This document shows positions 10,019 through 17,551 of a DNA stretch of 64,000 nucleotides, piece after piece (position 1 is the first letter of the stretch; every line of letters starts with the position of its first letter). Origin of the DNA: an uncultured Roseovarius sp. (GTDB taxonomy: Bacteria > Pseudomonadota > Alphaproteobacteria > Rhodobacterales > Rhodobacteraceae); contig CANMOU010000002.1 in the NCBI GenBank assembly GCA_947499555.1, positions 817,001 through 881,000 on the forward strand, read 5' to 3'. Position numbers and translations under genes: made by a program. Below the pieces are notes generated by a model, which did not search any database, was not told the origin of the DNA, and saw nothing but the letters and a program-made list of their open reading frames with translations.

Positions 10019-12058
10019 TTAGTCCGTCATCTGCAAGACGTCCAGAAATGCCGTCCCGAATCTTTCAGAACGCTTATCACCTAAAAGGCGTTTCAGATCG
10101 TGAAGCGTGCGTGGCCTCAAAGAGGCTACTCTCGCCAAAAGCGAAGCCGAACAGCTAAGCGGTTTCTCAAGGCCGTCTAACCCGCGCGAAAGCCTGGCCT
10201 GAACTTCCAAAAGGCGATCATACACCTCACCCGTCTCCTGTCCTGCCAGCTTTCGTCGGTTAGGATGCATTTCTGCGATTTCGCCAGTTATTACAGACAA
10301 AAAGATATCGCCAAACTGCGCGAGCTTCTTTGCGCCGACACCGTTGATCCGCGCCATTTCATCAAGATTTCCCGGTCGTCGTTCGGCGATCTCTATCAAG
10401 GTGCTGTCATTGAACACAATATATGCCGGTACCTTGGCGGCCTCGGCAAGGGCCCGGCGTTTGGCCTTGAGTGCCGACAAAAGCGGCGCGTCTTCTTCGG
10501 AAACCATCGCCTTCGCTCTGGGCGTTCGCGACCTTGTGACAAGCGTGTCGCGCCGCAATGTAATTTTTGCTTCATCCTTTAGGATCGGTATCGCAGCTTG
10601 GGTGATGCGCAATGCCCCATGCCGCGTCGGGTCGGGCCGAACTAGATCATGCCCCATCATCTGCCTGAAGATGCCTTGCCAGGTCTTGCGATCTGTTTCC
10701 TTGCCAACGCCGAAAGTTGGCAGGCTGTCATGACCACGCGCGCGCACCTTGTCTGTCAGTGTTCCGCACAGGATATCGATCAGATGGCCTGAACCAAAAA
10801 ACTCGTCCGTGCGCAGAATAGCCGACAGGGCCTTGCGGACCTCTTGGGTCCCGTCAAACACCTCTGGCGGCGTCTGACAGGTATCGCAGTTGCCGCAAGG
10901 CTCCGCCGTCTCACCGAAATATGACAAGAGTTTCTGACGTCGGCAGGCTTGTGCTTCGGCAAGGCCCAGCAGAGCATTGAGGCGCGCATGATCAGCCCCG
11001 CGCCGTTCGGGGGGTGCCAGACCTTCATCGATCTGACTACGGCGCAAGCGAATGTCATCCGCTCCAAAAAATGTGAGCGTGTCAGCGGGTGCGCCATCGC
11101 GCCCGGCACGACCGATTTCCTGATAATAGGCCTCGATCGATTTTGGAAGATCGGCATGGGCCACCCACCTGATATCGGGCTTGTCGACACCCATCCCGAA
11201 CGCCACTGTCGCCACCACAATCAGCCCGTCTTCGCTTGAAAACCTGGTTTCGACCTCGCGCCGCATTTCGGGGTCCATCCCGCCGTGATATGCGCAGGCA
11301 CTGTGCCCTGCCTCGCGCAGCGCTTGCGCGAGCGTCTCTGTTTTGGCGCGAGTGCCGCAATAGACGATGCCACTTTGTCCTTCTCGCGCGGCGGCAAAAT
11401 CGAGAATTTGTTTGCGTGGCGCGTCCTTCGCCGTAAATGCCAGCCGTATGTTGGGCCGGTCGAATCCCTTCAGAAAGACCCGTGGCGTTTCCCCGTCAAA
11501 GAGCTTTTCGATGATCTCGTCTTGCGTCTCGGCATCCGCAGTCGCAGTAAAGGCAGCCAGCGGGACACCGAGCGTACGGCGCAATTCACCGATGCGAAGA
11601 TAGTCGGGCCGAAAATCATGGCCCCATTGGCTGACGCAATGGGCCTCATCCACTGCGATCAACGAAACACCGATCCGGCGCAGCATGCCAAGCGCAGACC
11701 CAGCTGCCAGGCGCTCGGGTGCTATGTAGAGAATTTTCAACTGCCTGGCTTCAAGAGCATCCCAGACCGCCCGCGTTTCTTCTTCGGTATTGCCCGAAGT
11801 CAGCGCGCCGGCAGATACGCCCACTGATTGCAAGAAGCGGACCTGATCGCGCATCAAGGCAATGAGTGGCGATATGACGACGGTGACACCATCGCGCATC
11901 AATGCGGGAAGCTGAAAACAGAGTGATTTGCCACCGCCGGTCGGCATGATGGCAAGCGTGTTCGCCCCCGAGGCGACCGTCTCTACAATTTCATCCTGAC
12001 CGGGACGAAAGGTGTCGAACCCAAAAATATCCCGCAACAGCGTGGCAGCGCACTGCAT
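10019..12058 (-). CDS. recQ: ATP-dependent DNA helicase RecQ
   Basis: A 3'-5' DNA helicase of 679 residues acting in recombination and replication-fork repair. Seen: Walker A TGGGKS (residues 40-45), motif II DEAH within VDEAHCVSQWGHDFRP, motif VI QEIGRAGRDG, the zinc-binding RecQ-Ct with the cysteine run CRRQ...CGNCDTC, a winged helix, and an HRDC domain (about 520-590). A further C-terminal stretch of about 75 residues looks like a second, degenerate HRDC-like helical unit. ATG 12058 begins the protein just before the conserved FGFDTFRPGQ segment. A perfect 8-bp inverted repeat lies 9 bases upstream of the start (12067-12093). Confidence 0.96.
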   Translation of the reverse strand: MQCAATLLRDIFGFDTFRPGQDEIVETVASGANTLAIMPTGGGKSLCFQLPALMRDGVTVVISPLIALMRDQVRFLQSVGVSAGALTSGNTEEETRAVWDALEARQLKILYIAPERLAAGSALGMLRRIGVSLIAVDEAHCVSQWGHDFRPDYLRIGELRRTLGVPLAAFTATADAETQDEIIEKLFDGETPRVFLKGFDRPNIRLAFTAKDAPRKQILDFAAAREGQSGIVYCGTRAKTETLAQALREAGHSACAYHGGMDPEMRREVETRFSSEDGLIVVATVAFGMGVDKPDIRWVAHADLPKSIEAYYQEIGRAGRDGAPADTLTFFGADDIRLRRSQIDEGLAPPERRGADHARLNALLGLAEAQACRRQKLLSYFGETAEPCGNCDTCQTPPEVFDGTQEVRKALSAILRTDEFFGSGHLIDILCGTLTDKVRARGHDSLPTFGVGKETDRKTWQGIFRQMMGHDLVRPDPTRHGALRITQAAIPILKDEAKITLRRDTLVTRSRTPRAKAMVSEEDAPLLSALKAKRRALAEAAKVPAYIVFNDSTLIEIAERRPGNLDEMARINGVGAKKLAQFGDIFLSVITGEIAEMHPNRRKLAGQETGEVYDRLLEVQARLSRGLDGLEKPLSCSASLLARVASLRPRTLHDLKRLLGDKRSERFGTAFLDVLQMTD

Positions 12059-12066
12059 GAAAAGCC

Positions 12067-12093
12067 TGTAAGATTTTGTTCTGCTCTTACAGC
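12067..12093. promoter_or_regulatory. Inverted repeat in the recQ leader
   Basis: CTGTAAGA and TCTTACAG form perfect 8-bp arms (12067-12074 and 12086-12093) around an 11-base centre, 9 bases before the recQ start codon. It could be a protein-binding site or an mRNA hairpin that occludes the weak recQ ribosome-binding region. It does not match the alphaproteobacterial LexA box (GTTC-N7-GTTC). The function is inferred only from symmetry and position. Confidence 0.35.
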
Positions 12094-12132
12094 TGACCTT
12101 TCCACACTACCGTCTGGTTAATCAAGACAAGA

Positions 12133-12441
12133 TCAGCCGCAAAATCCCAATGGCCGACCACCACAGAGCATCTCGGGCAGGATGAAATCGCGCAAGGACA
12201 ACAGGATAATGAAGGCAACCAGAGGCGCCAGATCGAGCGGATTGGTATTTGGCAGGAACCGCCTTATGGGCGTGTATATCGGTTCGAGCAACCGGTTGAG
12301 ACCATACCAGATCTGGGCGACAAATTGTTGATGCAGATTGAGAACCTGAAAGCTGATCAGCCAACTCATGATGATGTGGATGATCATGATGAAAAACGCG
12401 ACATCAAGGATTAGGCCGATTGGCCCCGCAATTGCCTGCAT
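12133..12441 (-). CDS. YggT family membrane protein
   Basis: A 102-residue integral membrane protein of the YGGT family, whose members have been linked to osmotic tolerance and to cell-division or membrane organisation; the biochemical role is not known. It has one YGGT unit: two hydrophobic helices (about 8-28 and 66-86) around the conserved NRLLEPIYTPIRRFLP stretch. Many family members have two units, but single-unit forms of about 100 residues are common in alphaproteobacteria. ATG 12441 is preceded by AGGGGAA at good spacing. It stands upstream of recQ in the same orientation with a 74-base gap. Confidence 0.93.
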   Translation of the reverse strand: MQAIAGPIGLILDVAFFIMIIHIIMSWLISFQVLNLHQQFVAQIWYGLNRLLEPIYTPIRRFLPNTNPLDLAPLVAFIILLSLRDFILPEMLCGGRPLGFCG

Positions 12442-12517
12442 TTGACTGTTCCCCTTCTGGCCTCCTGCCTAGGTAATCAGGCCTGCAAAAAACCGCAAGG
12501 TTGACGCGAGGTCGTAG

Positions 12518-12544
12518 GTTGACGTTGTCGCCTTCAACGTCAAC
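12518..12544. promoter_or_regulatory. Inverted-repeat operator candidate upstream of the thioesterase gene
   Basis: GTTGACGTTG (12518-12527) and CAACGTCAAC (12535-12544) are perfect 10-bp arms around a 7-base centre. A further direct copy of AGGTTGACG lies at 12498-12506, 18 bases before the copy at 12516-12524. The element is 32 bases before the proposed start of the thioesterase at 12577, where a repressor site would sit. ACGT-centred inverted repeats are typical of regulators of acyl-CoA and fatty-acid genes in this class, which fits the target, but no regulator is encoded nearby. Confidence 0.55.
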
Positions 12545-12576
12545 TTACATAAGATTGACTTCAGAGGATGACGTCC

Positions 12577-13131
12577 ATGTACCCCGTGATCAGAATGGCC
12601 TGGCAAATCTTCAAGGTGCGAAAATCTCCTCCGCTTTCTCCCGGGCAGGTGCATGTCTCTCACCATTTCTGCCTGCCGTGGGACATCGACATCTGGATGG
12701 AGCTGAACAACGGTCGGACGCTCACGCTTTACGATCTGGGTCGAATTCCCTTTGCGATCCGCTCTGGCCTCGTAAAGGTCATGCGCAAGAAAGGCTGGGG
12801 GCTGACAATGGCCGGGGCAAGCGTCAGATATCGCCGTCGCATCCGCATGTTTGAGTTGATCGAAATGCGTTCGCGTGTCGTCCATTGGGACGCGCGGTTC
12901 ATGTATGTGGAACAATCAATGTGGAAGAAAGACGGTGAATGCGCAAATCACATTGTTTATCGTGCGGCGATGACCGGCAAAGAAGGGATCATTGCGCCTG
13001 AACGTGTCGCTAAAGAGATGGGTGTGGATCCTGCTGCGCCAAAAGCGCCCGACTGGGTTTTGGCGTGGATTGAGGCCGATCAGGTTCGACCCTGGCCTCC
13101 GATGCAAGAAGACCTTGCCACGCCCGCCTGA
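12577..13131 (+). CDS. Acyl-CoA thioesterase family protein (hotdog fold, 4HBT/THEM6-like)
   Basis: A 184-residue cytosolic protein that looks like a single hotdog-fold thioesterase of the 4HBT_2/THEM6-like group. Segments seen are the core LPWDIDIWMELNNGRTLTLY, the following ArgKVMRKKGWGLT stretch and the RRRIRMFELIEMRSR strand. Substrate unknown; the family hydrolyses acyl-CoA thioesters. ATG 12577 is preferred to ATG 12568 because AGAGG ends directly at 12567: spacing is 9 for the former and zero for the latter. It is followed 33 bases later by a UMF1-type permease with its own ribosome-binding site, so the two may be cotranscribed. A strong inverted repeat lies just upstream. Confidence 0.8.
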   Translation: MYPVIRMAWQIFKVRKSPPLSPGQVHVSHHFCLPWDIDIWMELNNGRTLTLYDLGRIPFAIRSGLVKVMRKKGWGLTMAGASVRYRRRIRMFELIEMRSRVVHWDARFMYVEQSMWKKDGECANHIVYRAAMTGKEGIIAPERVAKEMGVDPAAPKAPDWVLAWIEADQVRPWPPMQEDLATPA

Positions 13132-13164
13132 AGCTAGTCATATCGCCCTGAACAAGGGGGCAGG

Positions 13165-14502
13165 ATGGCACAGATTTCGGCGCGGCGACGGATTTGGGGC
13201 TGGTTCTTCTTTGACTGGGCCAGTCAGCCCTACAATACGCTTCTGATCACTTTCATTTTCGCGCCATTCGTCAAAGAACTTGTCGATGATGGCGCGAAAG
13301 CCCAGTCTCTCTGGGGGTTTACGGTTGGTGCGGCGGGCCTCACCATTGCTCTGGCGGCACCGATCCTTGGTGCTGTGGCCGATACCTATGGCAATCGCCT
13401 GAAATGGATCTGGCTTTTCTCGATCTTCTACGTGGTTGGCGCAGCGGGTGTCTGGATGGCGAACCCGGCTGACTTGAACCTGACGCTTGTGCTTGTCTGC
13501 TTTGCCATTGGGCTCATCGGTATGGAATTCGCCACGATCTTTACGAATTCCATCCTGCCGGATTTAGGCACCCGACAAGAGATCGGAAGGATATCTGGAA
13601 AAGGCTGGGCCTTTGGATACCTCGGAGGGCTGGTTGCGCTTTTGATCATGCTGGCTTTCTTTGCCGAAAATGCAGAAACCGGACTTACCATGCTTGGGCT
13701 CGCACCGGCCTTGGGTCTTGATCCGGAATTGCGGGAAGGCACACGCTTTGTTGGGCCATTGACCGCGCTTTGGTACGCCGTGTTCATGATCCCGTTTTTT
13801 CTTTGGGTGAAAGATCCCAAAGTTGCGGGGCCTAGCTCGGGCGCGTTTCAGGATGCGATACGGGGTTTGAAAAAGACCATCCGTGGTTTGCCGCAGACGC
13901 CCTCTCTTTTTGCATTTCTCGGCTCATCGATGCTTTACCGGGATGCACTCAACGGCATGTATTTTTTTGGAGGGATCTATGCTGCCGGTGTCCTCGATTG
14001 GAGCGTTATTGACACCGGTGTCTTTGGCATCGTCGCGATCATTTCCGGTGCTGTTTTCGCGTGGCTAGGCGGCTATGTTGATGATGCTTTTGGTCCCAAA
14101 CCAGTGATCCGCGTCAGTATCCTCGTTCTTTGCTTCGTCGCGATCTCGATTGTGTTTGTTTCGCGCGACAGCGTCTTTGGTATTGCCGTGGAGGAAACGT
14201 CGCGTTTGCCTGATATCGCATTCTATGTCGTTGGTGCCGTCATCGGTGCGGCAGGGGGGACGATCCAGTCGGCCAGCCGGACGATGATGGTTCGGCAAGC
14301 CCACCCGGACCGGATGACGGAAGCCTTTGGACTATACGCCTTGGCAGGCAAGGCCACCAGCTTTCTGGCGCCTTTGGCTGTGGGTATCGCCACGGGGCTG
14401 AGCGGAAGTCAGCAAATCGGGGTTACCCCTTTGATTGTGCTTTTCCTGTTGGGTTTTCTGCTGCTACGCTGGGTGCATCCAGAAGGGGAAGAGGCGCGAT
14501 GA
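13165..14502 (+). CDS. MFS transporter, UMF1 (Atg22-like) family
   Basis: A 445-residue inner-membrane permease with about 12 hydrophobic helices. The N-terminal WGWFFFDWASQPYNTL segment is characteristic of the UMF1/Atg22 branch of the major facilitator superfamily. The cytoplasmic central loop (LKKTIRGLPQTPSLFAF) and the later GGTIQSASRTMMVR segment also fit. Family members are suspected to export amino acids or related compounds, but the substrate cannot be read from sequence. The start has a clear GGGGGCAGG site. Its stop overlaps the mepA start (ATGA at 14499-14502), indicating translational coupling. Confidence 0.9.
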   Translation: MAQISARRRIWGWFFFDWASQPYNTLLITFIFAPFVKELVDDGAKAQSLWGFTVGAAGLTIALAAPILGAVADTYGNRLKWIWLFSIFYVVGAAGVWMANPADLNLTLVLVCFAIGLIGMEFATIFTNSILPDLGTRQEIGRISGKGWAFGYLGGLVALLIMLAFFAENAETGLTMLGLAPALGLDPELREGTRFVGPLTALWYAVFMIPFFLWVKDPKVAGPSSGAFQDAIRGLKKTIRGLPQTPSLFAFLGSSMLYRDALNGMYFFGGIYAAGVLDWSVIDTGVFGIVAIISGAVFAWLGGYVDDAFGPKPVIRVSILVLCFVAISIVFVSRDSVFGIAVEETSRLPDIAFYVVGAVIGAAGGTIQSASRTMMVRQAHPDRMTEAFGLYALAGKATSFLAPLAVGIATGLSGSQQIGVTPLIVLFLLGFLLLRWVHPEGEEAR

Positions 14503-15425
14503 AACATGCGTTGAAAGTAACCTGCCTGATGGTTTTTCTGGCCGCCTGCGGCGCGTCAACCCAAGAGACGGGTGAGTTGTCTCAGACGGTTCTGTCCACT
14601 CAAAGCATACCCGCCTCGATGCAAGGTGTTGAGGCGCGCCAATTGTTTGGCGCATCGCCGCGAGCCTCCCAACAAAGCACGGTGCCTTTTGGCGGCTATG
14701 CAAAGGGATGCCTTGCAGGAGGTGTGCAATTGGCTGAGACCGGCCCCACTTGGCAGGCCATGCGCCTGAGCCGCAACCGTAACTGGGGACACCCGGAGGC
14801 CGTTGACTTTGTGCAAAAACTTTCGCGTTTTGCAGCGACACAGCCTGGATGGCAGGGGCTCTATATCGGTGACATCAGCCAGCCGCGTGGCGGGCCGATG
14901 CTGACCGGCCACCGGAGCCACCAACTGGGGCTCGATATCGATATTTGGATGCTGCCCCCGAAGCGATTGAACCTGAGCAGGACAGAGCGGGAGAATATCT
15001 CGTCCATATCGCTCAGACGGGCCAATGGTGCCTATACCAATGACAACTATACACGCCAGCACCATGAGATCATGAAAGCCGCGGCAAAGGATCCGCGGGT
15101 GGCGCGTATCTTTGTCTTTCCAGGCGCTAAGGTGCGGATGTGTAAGGAAGAAAAAGGGGATCGCGCCTGGCTTCGGAAGATACGGCCTTGGTATGGGCAT
15201 CACTATCATTTCCATGTGCGGCTGAAATGTCCGAAGGGGGCGACGGGCTGTGTGGATCAGGCGGCACCGCCAGCCGGGGATGGGTGCGCCGATGCGGAAC
15301 AATGGGTCAGAAATATCCTCAACCCGCCACCTCCTGATCCGAATGCCCCACCGCCGAAACCGCGACGGGAACTGACGATGCGGGACCTTCCGCGCCAGTG
15401 CGTGGGTGTGCTGCAATCCGAGTAA
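14499..15425 (+). CDS. mepA: Penicillin-insensitive murein endopeptidase MepA, predicted lipoprotein
   Basis: Zinc DD-/LD-endopeptidase that cuts peptide cross-links in peptidoglycan, 308 residues. The N-terminus has a lipobox ending LAAC (Cys17), so it is probably membrane-anchored in the periplasm rather than soluble as in E. coli. LAS-type metal ligands are visible in TGHRSHQLGLDIDIWM (His and Asp) and in HHYHFHVRLKCP. A proline-rich tail (PPPPDPNAPPPKPRRE) follows the catalytic domain. Translation is coupled to the upstream permease by an ATGA overlap. Family assignment is strong. Confidence 0.94.
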   Translation: MKHALKVTCLMVFLAACGASTQETGELSQTVLSTQSIPASMQGVEARQLFGASPRASQQSTVPFGGYAKGCLAGGVQLAETGPTWQAMRLSRNRNWGHPEAVDFVQKLSRFAATQPGWQGLYIGDISQPRGGPMLTGHRSHQLGLDIDIWMLPPKRLNLSRTERENISSISLRRANGAYTNDNYTRQHHEIMKAAAKDPRVARIFVFPGAKVRMCKEEKGDRAWLRKIRPWYGHHYHFHVRLKCPKGATGCVDQAAPPAGDGCADAEQWVRNILNPPPPDPNAPPPKPRRELTMRDLPRQCVGVLQSE

Positions 15426-15470
15426 GGCCACATCCTGTGGATAAATTTTGAGCAGCCGCTGCATTTTGTT

Positions 15471-15476
15471 TTGACA
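15471..15476 (+). promoter_or_regulatory. Candidate -35 element
   Basis: A consensus TTGACA lies 58 bases before the 18-codon ORF at 15534. No good TATAAT-like -10 is visible at 16-18 bp spacing (GCAGGCTGC), so this is a weak promoter call. It is listed because a transcript starting near 15505 would end at the terminator at 15657-15688. Confidence 0.3.
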
Positions 15477-15533
15477 ACGAGAAATTCTGTGGCAGGCTGC
15501 GGGTGAGTTCAACAAACGAAAGGAGGTGGTCCA

Positions 15534-15590
15534 GTGTCTATAAAGGGATTGGAGAGAGGTGTCGGAACAGTCAGGAGGGATCGCGTCTAG
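15534..15590 (+). CDS. 18-residue ORF with extreme Shine-Dalgarno sequence
   Basis: GTG at 15534 opens MSIKGLERGVGTVRRDRV and ends at TAG 15588-15590. Directly upstream, GAAAGGAGGTGGTCC (15518-15532) can pair along its whole length, with one G-U pair, with the 3' end of 16S rRNA, which is far more than normal genes have. The pairing extends to within 1-2 bases of the GTG, so the spacing from the core AGGAGG is 7. The peptide is basic (six Arg/Lys) and has no signal or membrane segment. It could be a real micropeptide, a leader peptide, or the SD-like tract could serve to bind 30S subunits. Conservation across roseobacters would decide; I could not test it. Confidence 0.4.
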   Translation: MSIKGLERGVGTVRRDRV

Positions 15591-15656
15591 GGCAGACCCT
15601 GGGTGTGAAAACCCACTGATTGGCACGGCCTAACCGGCCCGCCTCCGAAAACTTTA

Positions 15657-15688
15657 GGGGCCGTTCCGCATCTCGGAACGGCCCTTTT
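15657..15688 (+). terminator. Strong intrinsic terminator upstream of arfB
   Basis: GGGCCGTTCCG (15658-15668) and CGGAACGGCCC (15674-15684) form a perfect 11-bp GC-rich stem with loop CATCT, followed by TTTT. It separates the small unit at 15500-15690 (and read-through from mepA) from arfB, which begins 72 bases later. Confidence 0.88.
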
Positions 15689-15706
15689 AGCTGGTAAAAT
15701 TCCGAC

Positions 15707-15748
15707 GTCGGTATTGCGTCGGTATTACGTCGGTATCGCGTCGGTGCG
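15707..15748. repeat. 11-bp tandem repeat GTCGGTATYRC, about 3.5 copies
   Basis: Units begin at 15707, 15718, 15729 and 15740: GTCGGTATTGC, GTCGGTATTAC, GTCGGTATCGC and a partial GTCGGTGCG. The array lies between the terminator and the arfB ribosome-binding site, ending 12 bases before the arfB ATG. The period is one DNA helical turn, so each unit faces the same side of the helix. A near-identical array occurs at 63892-63935. Function unknown. Confidence 0.85.
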
Positions 15749-15760
15749 ATAAGGAAAGAA

Positions 15761-16180
15761 ATGATTAAGATTACGGAACAGATCACGATAGAGGATTGGG
15801 AACTGACCGAACAGTTCGTGCGTGCCTCGGGGCCAGGTGGTCAGAACGTCAACAAGGTGGCCACTGCCGTGGAACTGCGGTTTGAGGCCGAACGCTCCCC
15901 CAACTTGCCCGACCCGGTCAAGAGGCGGCTCAAGCGTTTGGCTGGCCGACGCTGGACCAAGGAAGGCGCGGTGGTCATCCAGGTGTCAGAAGAACGCTCG
16001 CAGGCCCGCAATCGCGAGATTGCCCGCGACCGCCTGGCGGCGCTTCTGCGCAAAGCCAGCGAAAAGCCCAAACGCCGCATCCCCACGAAGGTTTCCGCCA
16101 ACCAGAAACGCAAGCGCGTGGAGGCGAAGAAACGGCGCGGAGAGGTGAAAGCGTTGAGGGGGCAGGTGGGCGATAGCTAA
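15761..16180 (+). CDS. arfB: Alternative ribosome-rescue factor ArfB (YaeJ), peptidyl-tRNA hydrolase
   Basis: A 139-residue release-factor-like protein that hydrolyses peptidyl-tRNA on stalled ribosomes lacking a stop codon. The catalytic GGQ is at residues 26-28 in ASGPGGQNVNKVAT. After the RF-1-like domain comes a long Lys/Arg-rich tail (from about residue 95, with RRIPTKVSANQKRKR), which in this family enters the empty mRNA channel. ATG 15761 has AAGGAAAG upstream. Its 5' region is unusual: the 11-bp tandem repeat ends just before the ribosome-binding site. Convergent with the TRAP operon. Confidence 0.94.
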   Translation: MIKITEQITIEDWELTEQFVRASGPGGQNVNKVATAVELRFEAERSPNLPDPVKRRLKRLAGRRWTKEGAVVIQVSEERSQARNREIARDRLAALLRKASEKPKRRIPTKVSANQKRKRVEAKKRRGEVKALRGQVGDS

Positions 16181-16261
16181 GAGGTCCGTTTTTGGCCAAT
16201 CGCCGTTGGTCTTGCTGCCGTCGGAAAGAAATACCTTGGCGACGGTTTCCAATGGTTGTCG

Positions 16262-17551
16262 TCACCGCCCCGTCAGCACGAGAGCGATTGCAGGGAAGGC
16301 GATCAGCAGGCCGAGGCGGATCACGTCGCTTAGCACGAAGGGCAGGACGCCGATCATGATGGATTTCTGGTTCAGGCTTGGGGCCGAGGATTTGACCATG
16401 AAGAGGTTCATGCCCACTGGCGGTGTGATGAGGCCGAGCTCTACCGTGACCACGGCGATAATGCCGAACCAGACCGGATCGTAGCCTGCCTCGATGATGA
16501 CAGGAAAGAAGATCGGGATGGTCAGCAGGATCATCGCAAGGCTTTCCATGAAGCAGCCCAGAACGATGTAGACCGCGAGAATGATGGCCAGGACCTGCCA
16601 GGGCTCTAAGCCGGCTTCTCGCATATAGGCCACGATCTCGAAGGAAATCTGCGAGGTCGAAATGACAAAGCCATAGACCTCTGCTCCGATCAGGATAAGG
16701 AAGATGCCTGCGGTTGCCGCCACGGTGTTCTTGAGCGCGCGCAGAAGACCGGCCCAGCGCATGCCGCGCCAGGCGGCAAAGATAAGTGCCAGAAGGGCAC
16801 CGGCGCCACCGGCCTCGGTTGGCGAGAAGAACCCGCCGTAAAGCCCGCCCATCACCAGACCGAAGAGCGCCCCCACCGGGAGGAAGAGGCGCAGGGCCTC
16901 TAACCTTGTGGTTTCTTCCATCGGGGCGGCCTCGTCACCGGGGCGCCAGAAGCGGCTGATGATCAGGATCGTGACGATGTAGAGCGTGTAGGCGAGCAGG
17001 CCCGGCAGGATGCCGGCAAGAAACATCTCGCCCACCGATTGCTGGGTGATCAGCGCGTAAAGCAGCAGCGCAATGGATGGCGGGATCATGATGCCGAGCG
17101 TCCCGCCAGCAGCGAGCGACCCGGCGGCAAGGCGCGGATCATAATGCCGTCTTTGCATTTCGGGGTAGGCGATGCGCGTGATGGTGGCCGCAGTGGCAAG
17201 TGATGAGCCTGAGATGGTGGAGAATGCAGCGCTGGCTGTGACGCCTGCGGCCGCGATGCCGCCCGACCATCCCCTGGTCAGTCGTTCAGAGGCGCGAAAC
17301 AGATCACGGGCCATGCCGCTCTCGGAGATTGCATTGCCCATGAGCATGAAGAGCGGCACGATGGTAAAGCCGAAATTCGTCGCGGTCTCCCATGCGGCGG
17401 TTTCGAGAACGCTGAGCGCGGGGCCAATGCCGATCATCATGGCAAAACCGCCGAAACCCACCAGGATCATCGCGATGCCAACCGGGCAGCCAAGCAAAAC
17501 CAGCCCGAGCAGGACACCGATGGAGGCCAGGCCGATTGTTTGAAAATCCAT
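16262..17551 (-). CDS. TRAP transporter large permease subunit (DctM type)
   Basis: Integral membrane subunit of a tripartite ATP-independent periplasmic transporter, 429 residues, about 12 hydrophobic helices. It uses the sodium or proton gradient to import the ligand delivered by the binding protein. Typical segments are FMLMGNAISESGMA, SGSSLATAATITRIAYPEM, GGTLGIMIPPSIALLLY and LITPPVGMNLFMV. Its start codon shares one base with the stop of the small permease gene (TGATG), so translation is coupled. Third gene of a dctP-dctQ-dctM operon running leftward. Confidence 0.95.
   Translation of the reverse strand: MDFQTIGLASIGVLLGLVLLGCPVGIAMILVGFGGFAMMIGIGPALSVLETAAWETATNFGFTIVPLFMLMGNAISESGMARDLFRASERLTRGWSGGIAAAGVTASAAFSTISGSSLATAATITRIAYPEMQRRHYDPRLAAGSLAAGGTLGIMIPPSIALLLYALITQQSVGEMFLAGILPGLLAYTLYIVTILIISRFWRPGDEAAPMEETTRLEALRLFLPVGALFGLVMGGLYGGFFSPTEAGGAGALLALIFAAWRGMRWAGLLRALKNTVAATAGIFLILIGAEVYGFVISTSQISFEIVAYMREAGLEPWQVLAIILAVYIVLGCFMESLAMILLTIPIFFPVIIEAGYDPVWFGIIAVVTVELGLITPPVGMNLFMVKSSAPSLNQKSIMIGVLPFVLSDVIRLGLLIAFPAIALVLTGR

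Larger units (their letters stand above)
15500..15690 (+). ncRNA. Candidate short structured transcript between mepA and arfB
   Basis: This stretch looks like a self-contained small transcription unit. It contains a consensus -35 upstream, an almost maximal Shine-Dalgarno sequence, an 18-codon ORF, a small hairpin (TGGGT/ACCCA around 15599-15614), a pyrimidine-rich section and a strong intrinsic terminator ending at 15688. It may be a small-protein mRNA, a regulatory RNA or a leader controlling arfB. The 5' end is not defined. I do not recognise the family. Confidence 0.45.

Noticed and set aside
12067-12093. SOS (LexA) box before recQ
   Set aside because: No GTTC-N7-GTTC or GAAC-N7-GAAC pattern occurs here.
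14556-15626. 356-codon minus-strand ORF
   Set aside because: Antisense to mepA, which has clear lipobox and LAS metal motifs; composition (Pro/Arg/His-rich) is typical of a shadow frame.
15707-15748. CRISPR-like array
   Set aside because: Units are 11 bp and contiguous with no spacers; the same holds for 63892-63935.
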